64,000 nucleotides of DNA from Curtobacterium sp. MCBD17_035. GTDB lineage: Bacteria; Actinomycetota; Actinomycetes; Actinomycetales; Microbacteriaceae. Made by a program: the position numbers and the translations under genes. The DNA lies in assembly GCF_003234815.2 (NCBI RefSeq), contig NZ_CP126279.1:2728001-2792000 (forward strand). Direction: 5' to 3'. The notes beneath the pieces were generated by a model that saw nothing but the letters and a program-made list of their open reading frames with translations, searched no databases and was not told the origin of the DNA. Shown here piece by piece: positions 57,277 through 64,000 of this stretch; within the stretch, counting starts at the first letter, position 1, and each line of letters opens with the position of its first letter.

Positions 57277-58314
57277 ATGGTCATGCTGGGGATGCCGCAC
57301 ACCGGTCTCGTCGACCGCTTCGGTCGGCGTGCGATCGACCTCCGGGTGTCGCTGACCGAGCGGTGCAACCTGCGGTGCACGTACTGCATGCCGGCCGCGG
57401 GCCTCCCGGTCTCGCCGAGCGACGCGATCATGACGGCGGCGGAGATCGCCCGGCTCGTCGGCCTCGGGGCCACACGACTCGGCGTGCGCAAGGTGCGGTT
57501 CACGGGCGGCGAGCCCCTGCTCCGGGCGGACCTCGTCGACGTGGTCGCTCGGTGCGCGGCGCTCCCCGACCGTCCCGAGCTGTCCCTGACGACGAACGCG
57601 ATCGGCTTGGCCTCGCGCGCCCAGGCTCTCGCCGACGCCGGCCTCGACCGCATCAACGTCTCGCTCGACACGATCGACCCCGAGACCTTCACGACGGTGA
57701 CCCGGCGGCCGTTCCTCGCGCGGGTGCTCGAGGGCATCGCCGCCGCGGACGCCGCCGGGCTGCGGATGAAGGTGAACGCGGTGCTCCTCCGCGGGGTGAA
57801 CGACACCCACGCCGCCGACCTGCTCGCCTGGTGTCTGGAGCGCGGGTACGAACTCCGGTTCATCGAACAGATGCCCCTCGACGCTGGGCACACGTGGGAC
57901 CGCGCCGAGATGGTCACCGCCGCCGAGGTCCGGGAGCTCCTCGCCGAGCACGTCGTCCTGACGCCGCACGCCGCACCGCGGGACGGTGCGCCGGCCGAGC
58001 GCTACGACGTCGCGGAGCGCAGCGCGGCGGGCAGCGCTGGACGGCACCTCGGCACGGTGGGGATCATCGCCAGCGTGACGGAGTCGTTCTGCGCCGACTG
58101 CACCCGGACGCGGTTGACGGCCGACGGCAAGGTCCGGAGCTGCCTGTTCTCGGACGAGGAGACCGACGTCCTCACCGCGATGCGTGCGGGCGCCGACGAC
58201 GACGAGGTCGTCGCCATCTGGCAGCGGGCGATGTGGGCCAAGCCGCGGGACCACGGCGTCGACCGCGCGGACTTCGTGCAGCCGGCCCGCTCGATGAGTG
58301 CGATCGGCGGATGA
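57277..58314 (+). CDS. moaA: GTP 3',8-cyclase MoaA
   Basis: A 345-residue radical-SAM enzyme: N-terminal cluster Cys30, Cys34, Cys37 in RCNLRCTYCM, RFTGGEPLLR, LDRINVSLDTID, and the C-terminal second cluster CADCTRTRLTADGKVRSC. The chain ends in the conserved Gly-Gly tail (SAIGG). It makes the first molybdopterin intermediate from GTP. ATGA overlap with moaD. It lies about 10 kb from the other moa genes. Confidence 0.95.
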   Translation: MVMLGMPHTGLVDRFGRRAIDLRVSLTERCNLRCTYCMPAAGLPVSPSDAIMTAAEIARLVGLGATRLGVRKVRFTGGEPLLRADLVDVVARCAALPDRPELSLTTNAIGLASRAQALADAGLDRINVSLDTIDPETFTTVTRRPFLARVLEGIAAADAAGLRMKVNAVLLRGVNDTHAADLLAWCLERGYELRFIEQMPLDAGHTWDRAEMVTAAEVRELLAEHVVLTPHAAPRDGAPAERYDVAERSAAGSAGRHLGTVGIIASVTESFCADCTRTRLTADGKVRSCLFSDEETDVLTAMRAGADDDEVVAIWQRAMWAKPRDHGVDRADFVQPARSMSAIGG

Positions 58315-58556
58315 GCGTGACGCGCATCCGGTTCTTCGCGGCGGCACGCGCGGCGGTCGGGCGCGACGCGTTCGACGTCGACGCCCGCACCCTCGGTGCC
58401 GCGCTCGACGCAGTCCCGGTCGAGGACGCCGAGCGCTGGGCCGCCCTGCGGGGTCGCTGCTCCTACCTCGTCGACGGCATCTCGACGAAGCACGCCGCGA
58501 CGCCCCTCGTCGGCGTCGAGCTCGTCGACGTCATGCCGCCGTTCGCCGGGGGCTGA
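58311..58556 (+). CDS. moaD: Molybdopterin synthase sulfur carrier MoaD
   Basis: An 81-residue ubiquitin-fold protein: TRIRFFAAARAAVGRDAFDV, LRGRCSYLVDG and the C-terminal PPFAGG with the terminal Gly-Gly that is adenylated and thiocarboxylated. It donates sulfur to MoaE. The MoaD-activating MoeB is not in the window. Its last 26 bases overlap the 3' end of the convergent merR gene. Confidence 0.92.
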   Translation: MSVTRIRFFAAARAAVGRDAFDVDARTLGAALDAVPVEDAERWAALRGRCSYLVDGISTKHAATPLVGVELVDVMPPFAGG

Positions 58557-58956
58557 CGCTCTCGGACTCCTCGGACTCCTCGGACCGCTCACGGAGCGCG
58601 GGGCAGTGCTCGGGCGTCGGGTGGTACGCGATGTCGATCATCCGGTCGAGCGCGTCGCGCGCCGCGCCGAGGGACGCCATGGCCTCGGTGATCCGGTTGC
58701 GCTCCGACTCGAGCAGGGCGAACGCCTCGGGCGACGACGCCCCGCTGTCGACGCACGGCAGCAGCTGCAGCACCGTCCGGCTCGACAGCCCCGCGGCGAA
58801 GAACTGCTGGATCAGCTGCACCCGCTCGACGGCGGACTCGGCGTAGACGCGCTGGCCGCTCGCCGTGCGGATCGACGCGAGCAGCCCCTGCTCCTCGTAG
58901 TAACGGAGCGCCCTCGGGCTGACCCCTGCTCGCCGTGCGACCTCGCCGATGCGCAT
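58531..58956 (-). CDS. MerR-family transcriptional regulator
   Basis: A 141-residue regulator: MRIGEVARRAGVSPRALRYY and EEQGLLASIRTASGQRVYAE form the MerR winged helix. A dimerisation coiled coil (ERNRITEAMASLGAARDALD) follows, then a Glu/Ser-rich tail. Metal-ligand cysteines are lacking except Cys in LPCVDSG and EHCPAL, so the signal may be organic or redox. Divergent from an SDR whose promoter has the 20-bp spacer typical of MerR control. Confidence 0.88.
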   Translation of the reverse strand: MRIGEVARRAGVSPRALRYYEEQGLLASIRTASGQRVYAESAVERVQLIQQFFAAGLSSRTVLQLLPCVDSGASSPEAFALLESERNRITEAMASLGAARDALDRMIDIAYHPTPEHCPALRERSEESEESESVSPRRTAA

Positions 58957-59005
58957 CGGACGCCCCTTCCTCGGACACCACTGGTGGGCGGGTGGCGGTC
59001 GCCAC

Positions 59006-59037
59006 TTGCCCTTGACGTCGACGTCAACTCCTAGCGT
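59006..59037 (+). promoter_or_regulatory. MerR-type promoter with 20-bp spacer and palindrome
   Basis: -35 TTGCCC (59006-59011) and -10 TAGCGT (59032-59037) are 20 bp apart, too long for normal recognition. The spacer begins with the perfect 16-bp palindrome TTGACGTCGACGTCAA (59012-59027). This is the classic architecture in which a MerR dimer untwists the spacer to activate. It drives the SDR gene. Confidence 0.8.
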
Positions 59038-59084
59038 AGCTCCGGCGGTGCCGATCGAGCCCGCCACCAGATGGAGGAACCAGC

Positions 59085-59807
59085 ATGGACATCACCGGAC
59101 AGACCGCCCTCGTGACCGGAGCGAACCGCGGTATCGGCCGCCAGTTCGTCCTCGAACTGCTCGACCGCGGCGTGAGCACGGTCTACGCGACCGCACGACG
59201 CATCGAGGCGCTCGAGGTCGACGACCCGCGGGTCGTCCCCCTGCACCTCGACCTCACCGACCACGCCTCGGTCATCGCCGCCGCGGACGCCGCCCGGGAC
59301 GTGACGCTGCTCGTCAACAACGCGGGCATCTCGACCGGCGCGAGCCTGGTGACCGGCGACCTCGCCGAGATCCACCGCGAGATGGACACGCACTTCTGGG
59401 GCACCCTCGACGTCGTCCGTGCGTTCGCCCCGGTCCTGGCCGCGAACGGGGGCGGTGCGATCGTGAACGTCCTGTCCGCGCTGTCCTGGTTCGCGTTCGG
59501 CCCTGCCTCCGGTGCCTACGGCGCCGCGAAGGCCGCCGAGTGGAACATGACGAACGGCATCCGCCTCGAACTCGCCGACCAGGGCACGTTGGTGCAGGGC
59601 GTCCACCTCGGCGCCGCCGACACCGACATCATGTCCGGGTACGACGGCCCCATGATCGATCCGCGGGACGTGCCGCGGGCCTCCCTCGACGGACTCGCCG
59701 CCGGCTCGATCGAGGTCGTCGTCGACGACTGGAGCGCGATGGTGAAGGCGTCGCTCGCCGGCGACCCGGCGGTCTTCTACGCCCAGCTCGCGTCGATGGC
59801 CGGCTGA
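59085..59807 (+). CDS. SDR-family oxidoreductase
   Basis: A 240-residue classical SDR: ALVTGANRGIGRQFVLELLD, LLVNNAGISTGAS, NVLSALSWFAFG with catalytic Ser, and YGAAKAAEW with Tyr and Lys. GAGGAAC upstream of ATG. Under the MerR-type promoter, so probably induced by the regulator's ligand, with a detoxifying reductase role inferred. Followed by an 8-bp hairpin before the convergent mod operon. Confidence 0.87.
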   Translation: MDITGQTALVTGANRGIGRQFVLELLDRGVSTVYATARRIEALEVDDPRVVPLHLDLTDHASVIAAADAARDVTLLVNNAGISTGASLVTGDLAEIHREMDTHFWGTLDVVRAFAPVLAANGGGAIVNVLSALSWFAFGPASGAYGAAKAAEWNMTNGIRLELADQGTLVQGVHLGAADTDIMSGYDGPMIDPRDVPRASLDGLAAGSIEVVVDDWSAMVKASLAGDPAVFYAQLASMAG

Positions 59808-59837
59808 CGTCAGGCGCGTGGCGGTGCCCGTGGTCGC

Positions 59838-59857
59838 CGGACGGGGCGACCCGTCCG
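59838..59857. terminator. Hairpin between the SDR gene and modC
   Basis: Perfect 8-bp stem CGGACGGG/CCCGTCCG with a GCGA tetraloop (a stable GNRA loop), 30 bases after the SDR stop and 5 bases from the modC stop. It suits termination from both sides. Confidence 0.7.
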
Positions 59858-59861
59858 ACCG

Positions 59862-60941
59862 TCACCTCCCCGGCGACGACGGGAACACCGTGACCTCGTC
59901 GGCCGGGAGGCCCACGGTCACCTCCGCCCCGACCCGCACCGCGGATGCAGCGACGGCCGCCACGGTGGCGTCCACGACGAACTCCCCCGCGACCACGCGG
60001 ACGAGCCCGTCGCGCGGCTCGATCCGATCGACGCGCCGGACGATGCCGGACGGCGGACCGGTCCGGACCTCACCGGGCCTCCCGAGCCGCGCGGCGGTGG
60101 GGTGGTAGACGGCGAGCGCCGCCGCTCCGGGTCCGGCGTCGACCGCGTCGGCGTGCAGGACCTCGCCGCCCGCGAGCCGGATCCCGCCGACCACGGCATG
60201 TCCGTGGACCGGGGTCAGGCCCGAGAACGCGGCGCCGAACGCGGAGGTCGGGCGTCGGAGCACCCGCTCGACGGGTCCGTCCTCGACGACACGGCCGCGC
60301 TCGAGGACGACGACGCGGTCCGCGAGCGCCATCGCCTCGAGCGGGTCGTGCGTCACGAGCAGCACGGCCGTCCCGCCCGCCGCGCTCGCGTCTCCGCTCC
60401 GGACGACGGCGGCGAGCGCCTGGCGGACCTCGCGCTGCGCCTCCACGTCGAGCGCGGACGTCGGCTCGTCGAGCAGGAGCAGGCGGGGCGTGGTGGCGAG
60501 CGCGCGGGCCACCGCGACCCGCTGTGCCTGGCCGCCGGAGAGCGACGACGGCCAGCGGGTGGCGAGGTGCTCGGCCCCGACCGTCGTCAGTGCGGCGAGC
60601 GCGCGTCCGTGTGCGGCGCGTCGGCCGAGGCGCGTGGCTCGGGGCCCGTACGCGACGTTCTCGAGCACGGAGCGGTGCGGGAACAGCACGGGGTCCTGCC
60701 CGACGAGCCCGACGCCGCGGCGGTGCACGGGGACCAGGGAGCGACGTCCGCGGACGACGGGCTGCCCGGCGATGAGGACCTCACCGGCGTCAGGGCGGAC
60801 GAGTCCCGCGGCGACCCCGACGACCGTCGACTTGCCGGCGCCGTTCGGGCCGACGAGCGCGACGACCTCGCCGGGGGCGATCGTCAGGTCGACCACGACG
60901 TCCCGTGCCGTCACGCCGAACCGGAGGACCGTGGCGGTCAC
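59862..60941 (-). CDS. modC: Molybdate ABC transporter ATP-binding protein ModC
   Basis: A 359-residue ATPase: Walker A GPNGAGKST, signature LSGGQAQRVAVARAL, Walker B LLLLDEPTSALD and switch VTHDPLEAMAL. The C-terminal about 130 residues contain a Mop/TOBE-like molybdate-binding region (RIEPRDGLVRVVAGEF, VTVGLPADEVTVF). It powers molybdate import through ModB. GTG start overlapping modB by 4 bp. Sulfate or tungstate transport is less likely given the Moco genes. Confidence 0.92.
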   Translation of the reverse strand: MTATVLRFGVTARDVVVDLTIAPGEVVALVGPNGAGKSTVVGVAAGLVRPDAGEVLIAGQPVVRGRRSLVPVHRRGVGLVGQDPVLFPHRSVLENVAYGPRATRLGRRAAHGRALAALTTVGAEHLATRWPSSLSGGQAQRVAVARALATTPRLLLLDEPTSALDVEAQREVRQALAAVVRSGDASAAGGTAVLLVTHDPLEAMALADRVVVLERGRVVEDGPVERVLRRPTSAFGAAFSGLTPVHGHAVVGGIRLAGGEVLHADAVDAGPGAAALAVYHPTAARLGRPGEVRTGPPSGIVRRVDRIEPRDGLVRVVAGEFVVDATVAAVAASAVRVGAEVTVGLPADEVTVFPSSPGR

Positions 60942-61756
60942 GCGATCGCCCGACGACCGAGCAGGGACGACGCTCCGATGACGACGATCGCCACGGCGAC
61001 GAGCACGAGCGCCAGGGCGACCGCCGTGTCGGGGTCGATCTCGCGCTGCAGGTAGATCTCGAGCGGCAACGTGCGCGTCACACCCTGCAGGCTGCCCGCG
61101 AACGTGAGCGTGGCGCCGAACTCCCCGAGTGCCCGCGCGAAGCACAGGACGAGGCCGGACAGGATGCCCGGCACCGCCCGTGGCGCGGTGATCGTGACGA
61201 GCACCCGCGCGGGTCCGGCACCGAGCGTCGCGGCGACCGCCTCGGCCCGGCCGTCACCGGCCCGGAGCGCACCCTCGATCGCCGTGACGAGGAACGGCAT
61301 CGCGACGAACGTCTGCGCGATGACGACCGCGATCGTGGTGAACGCGATCCGGACGCCGTGTGCGGCGAGGAACCCGCCGACGGGGCCGATGCGTCCGTAC
61401 GCGGCGAGGAGCGCGAGTCCACCGACGACGGGTGGGAGCACGAGGGGCAGCAGGACGAACGCGCGGAGGACCCCGACCCACCGCGCGTCGGACCGGGCGA
61501 ACAGCACGGCGAGCGGGAACCCGAGCAGGAACGCGGCGCCGGTCGCGGCGAGCGCGGTCCCGAGACTGAGTCCGAGCGCGGTCAGTGACGCCGACGTGGT
61601 GACGAGGTGGCCGAACGTCGACCAGTCGACGGCTCCGGTCATCGCGACGACGGGCACGAGGACGAACAGGCCGCCGACGACCGCCGGGACGGGCAGCCAC
61701 CACGGCACGGCCGCACGCGGCCCGGACGCGGACCGCCCGGAGCCCCGGGCGGTCAC
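60938..61756 (-). CDS. modB: Molybdate ABC transporter permease ModB
   Basis: A 272-residue permease with five to six helices: LTALGLSLGTALAATGAAFL, LPLVLPPVVGGLALLAAYGR (the conserved LPP-V-GG-L motif of ModB/CysT), and the loop EAVAATLGAGPARVLVTITA before ARALGEFGATLTFAGS. The GEFG motif is diagnostic. GTG start within an overlap to modA. Confidence 0.93.
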   Translation of the reverse strand: MTARGSGRSASGPRAAVPWWLPVPAVVGGLFVLVPVVAMTGAVDWSTFGHLVTTSASLTALGLSLGTALAATGAAFLLGFPLAVLFARSDARWVGVLRAFVLLPLVLPPVVGGLALLAAYGRIGPVGGFLAAHGVRIAFTTIAVVIAQTFVAMPFLVTAIEGALRAGDGRAEAVAATLGAGPARVLVTITAPRAVPGILSGLVLCFARALGEFGATLTFAGSLQGVTRTLPLEIYLQREIDPDTAVALALVLVAVAIVVIGASSLLGRRAIA

Positions 61757-62571
61757 GGCCTGCCGAAGCCCGCGCGCGCCAGGACCCGCTGCCCGGCGGC
61801 GGACCGCACGTAGGCCACGAACGACGCGGCGAGCGCCGGGTGCGCGGTGCCCTCGAGGACGCCGATCGGGTACGTGTTCACGGCCTTCGCGCTCGCGCTG
61901 AACGGCACGCCGTGCACCTTCGATCCGGCGGCCTCGACGTCCGTCGCGTACACGACACCCGCGTCGGCCTGGCCGGCCTCGACCTTGCCGAGCACGTCGG
62001 TGACCGACTGCTCCTCGCTCACCGGGTGGAGGGTGACGCCGGTGGCCGACTCCACCTTCGCGGTCGCCGCACCGCACGGCACCGGGGTGGCGCAGACGAC
62101 GACCTGGAGGCCCGACCCGGCCAGGTCGGAGAACGTCGCGATCCGCTTCGGGTTGCCCGGCGCGGTCGCGATCTCGAGCACGTTCGTCGCGAAGTCGTGC
62201 GTCGCGCCGTCGATCGACCCGCCGGTCCGCAGGGTCCCCATGGTCGCCTCGTCGGCGGAGGCGAACACGTCGGCGGGGGCGCCGGCCTGGATCTGGCTGA
62301 CGAGGTCGCTCGACCCGCCGAACGAGAACCGGACGTGGGTTCCCGGGTGTGCGGCCTCGTACCGCGCGCCGAGCGTCGTGAAGGTCTGCTGGAGCGACGC
62401 GGCCGCGTCCACCGTGAGCGTGCCGGTCGGGCTCGCGGCGGCCGAGCCACTCGCGGCGGGTGCGCTCGGTGCGGAGCCCCCGCTCGACGAACACCCGGCG
62501 AGGGCGACCGCACCGACGAGTGCCACGGCGGCGACCGCGGTGTGGCGGAGGTGGGACGACGGACGGGTCAT
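61753..62571 (-). CDS. modA: Molybdate-binding lipoprotein ModA
   Basis: A 272-residue lipoprotein: signal VAAVALVGAVALAGC with Cys27, a Ser/Ala-rich tether, then LTVDAAASLQQTFTTLGARY and RFSFGGSSDLVSQIQAGAPA, the ModA oxyanion-binding motifs. ADVFASADEATM and YPIGVLEGTAHPALAASFVA follow. It captures molybdate outside the membrane. ATGA overlap with the regulator gene upstream. Confidence 0.94.
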   Translation of the reverse strand: MTRPSSHLRHTAVAAVALVGAVALAGCSSSGGSAPSAPAASGSAAASPTGTLTVDAAASLQQTFTTLGARYEAAHPGTHVRFSFGGSSDLVSQIQAGAPADVFASADEATMGTLRTGGSIDGATHDFATNVLEIATAPGNPKRIATFSDLAGSGLQVVVCATPVPCGAATAKVESATGVTLHPVSEEQSVTDVLGKVEAGQADAGVVYATDVEAAGSKVHGVPFSASAKAVNTYPIGVLEGTAHPALAASFVAYVRSAAGQRVLARAGFGRP

Positions 62572-63008
62572 GGGCGTTCCTCCCGGACGGCGCCGTCGAC
62601 GGCGGGTGCCGGCGCGGGTGCCTCGACGGCGACCATCGTGGCCTTGACGGACGCGACGGCGACGGAGCCGACCTCGAGGCCGAGGTCCCGTACCGCTTCG
62701 GCACTCATGAGCGAGACGACGCGGTGCGGGCCGCACTGGAGCTCGACCTGCGCCATCACCCGGTCCGCGACGACGTCGGTGACGATCCCGACGAACCGGT
62801 TGCGCGCGGAGCTCTGCACACCCGACGCGGGGTCGGCGAGCGCCGTGCTGCGCTCCTTGGCGTACCGCGCGAGCTCACGGCCGTCGATGACCGCCCGGCC
62901 CGCGTCGTCGGTGGCACGGGTGAAGGTCCCGCCGTCGACGAGTCGCCGGACGGTGTCGTCGCTCACGCCGAGGTATGTGGCGGCGTCGCGGATCCGCAGT
63001 TGCGTCAT
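62568..63008 (-). CDS. HTH-Mop molybdate-responsive regulator
   Basis: A 146-residue two-domain protein. The N-terminal MerR/excisionase-like HTH is LRIRDAATYLGVSDDTVRRL with VDGGTFTRATDDAGRAVIDG. A Mop (molbindin) domain follows (NRFVGIVTDVVADRVMAQVE, HRVVSLMSAEAVRDLGLEVG, VASVKATMVAVE). It is a compact actinobacterial equivalent of ModE, expected to sense molybdate and regulate its own modABC operon. It is the first gene of that operon. Confidence 0.88.
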   Translation of the reverse strand: MTQLRIRDAATYLGVSDDTVRRLVDGGTFTRATDDAGRAVIDGRELARYAKERSTALADPASGVQSSARNRFVGIVTDVVADRVMAQVELQCGPHRVVSLMSAEAVRDLGLEVGSVAVASVKATMVAVEAPAPAPAVDGAVREERP

Positions 63009-63067
63009 GGTGTTGCGATTCTAGACGCGGATGCCGCTCAGAGCCGACAGCGGGTGTCGCTCGATGG

Positions 63068-64000
63068 TCAGCGGGTGTCAGCGGTCGGGAACTCGAGGCG
63101 GACCACGAGACCGCCGCCCGGCCGCTCCTCGAACCGGAGTGCCGCGTGGTGCAGGTCGGCGACCCACCGGACGATGGACAGCCCGGTGCCGGTGCCGACC
63201 CCGGTTCCGCCGACGACACCGGGGTCGATGCCGTCGGCCCGCCCGGCGAGGCGTTCCGGCACGCCGCTGCCCGAGTCGGCGACCGCGAAGCACCGGTCCC
63301 GCACGGTGATGCGCACCGGGCCGTCCGTGTGCCGGATCGCGTTCTCGACGAGGTTCCGGACGGCGTGTTCGACGAGGTCCGCGTTGCCCCGGACCACGGT
63401 CGGCACGGCATCCACGGACACGAGGGCACCACGGTCGAGTTCGTCGACCGTGACCTCGACGAGCTGGTCGAGTCGGAGCAGCCGCTGGTCGATCTCGCCA
63501 CCGGACTCGGACCGCGCTCGCGCGAGCAGGCTGGTCACCACGCCGGTCATCCGCTCCAGCCGACCCTGGAGGTCCCGGAGCGCCTGGTCGGCGGTGTCCG
63601 GATGCCGGATGCCCGACTCCGCGATGAGGCCGAGCGTCGCGAGCGGCGTGCGCAGTTCGTGCGCGGCCTCGCGGAGGAACTGCTCCTGCCGTTCCACCTG
63701 CCGCACGGCGGGACGCATCGCGCGACCGGAGAGCACGTGCCCGGTGACGGTCCCCAGGAGCACCAGCACGGCGACCGCGAGGACGAGCCCCAGCACGAGT
63801 GTCCGACGGCTGAACGGCGCCGCGGCCGGCGCACCCACCATCGTCATCGCGACGTCCGATGGGTCGAGTGGCCGCGCCACCCACCGCATCGCGACCCCGT
63901 TCCGCCCGGACACCGTCTGGAAGACCGACGCGTGTGCGCGCCGCATGCCGGCGTACATCGCGCTGATCACCGCCGAGGACGGCAGGGACGACTGCCGCGG
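63068..64000 (-). CDS. Sensor histidine kinase (5' end beyond window)
   Basis: At least 310 residues; the frame stays open to the window edge, so the N-terminus is missing. Visible parts are an extracytoplasmic stretch (ISAMYAGMRRAHASVFQTV), one membrane helix (TLVLGLVLAVAVLVLLGTVT), a dimerisation domain with phospho-acceptor His in FLREAAHELRTPLATLG, then the ATPase with N box LVENAIRH, G1 DSGSGVP and G2 GTGTGLSIV. A response regulator is expected just outside the window. It could sense an envelope signal; a link to the molybdoenzyme cluster is only positional. Confidence 0.9.
   Translation of the reverse strand, partial: PRQSSLPSSAVISAMYAGMRRAHASVFQTVSGRNGVAMRWVARPLDPSDVAMTMVGAPAAAPFSRRTLVLGLVLAVAVLVLLGTVTGHVLSGRAMRPAVRQVERQEQFLREAAHELRTPLATLGLIAESGIRHPDTADQALRDLQGRLERMTGVVTSLLARARSESGGEIDQRLLRLDQLVEVTVDELDRGALVSVDAVPTVVRGNADLVEHAVRNLVENAIRHTDGPVRITVRDRCFAVADSGSGVPERLAGRADGIDPGVVGGTGVGTGTGLSIVRWVADLHHAALRFEERPGGGLVVRLEFPTADTR

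Overview
The window is very G+C-rich, uses many GTG starts (and one TTG), and packs genes with 4-bp stop/start overlaps. Several genes have TANNNT-type -10 boxes close enough to the start codon to suggest leaderless mRNAs. Gene content points to an actinobacterium of the family Microbacteriaceae, most likely Curtobacterium or a close relative. This is a judgement from gene content and style, not from a marker-gene comparison.

Layout. (1) 1-4030 is a loose accessory end: a small P-loop kinase, an APH-type kinase, three truncated gene remnants (epimerase 3' end, zinc alcohol dehydrogenase internal piece, GNAT 3' end) and a BrnT-like toxin/ribbon-helix-helix pair. (2) 4030-28280 is dominated by carbohydrate use. 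It holds a GH31-ABC importer operon behind a LacI-type operator, a GH127-ABC importer operon divergent from its own lacI-aph pair with two matching operator sites, a lipoprotein GH3 and a secreted beta-helix protein. An FNT channel, SDRs, a PAS-like protein translationally coupled to a FabI-like reductase, and a GT-C-like membrane protein are interspersed. (3) 26950-44360 is a regulator-rich stretch of divergent or coupled pairs with visible palindromic operators: MarR/SDR, LysR/EamA, TetR/DUF4267/SnoaL, MFS-MarR-TetR, and two paralogous TetR/SDR modules. It also holds a secreted GH76, a frameshifted LysR remnant, one tRNA-Gln and an ABC-F protein. (4) 44450-63010 is a molybdenum island: moaE-mog-moaC-moeA, moaA-moaD, and modCBA led by an HTH-Mop regulator, with a membrane-anchored YedZ/YedY-like molybdoenzyme in between. 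Inside the island is a five-gene + strand operon: MTA-phosphorylase-like enzyme, NAD-dependent epimerase, GT2, DUF2064, methyltransferase. Next to it lie a GT87-like transferase gene and a secreted GH25 lysozyme fused to B-lectin repeats. A sensor histidine kinase runs off the right edge.

How they fit. The Mo genes supply molybdate and cofactor, and the only molybdoenzyme in view is the cytochrome-b/YedY fusion. The five-gene operon beside it has the parts list of a pathway that cleaves a 5'-modified adenosine and passes the sugar to transferases, as arsenosugar clusters do, but without the arsenic-specific genes. That is the best candidate here for an undescribed system. A second theme is four independent 'one-component regulator divergent from an SDR' modules (MarR, TetR twice, MerR), each with a readable operator.
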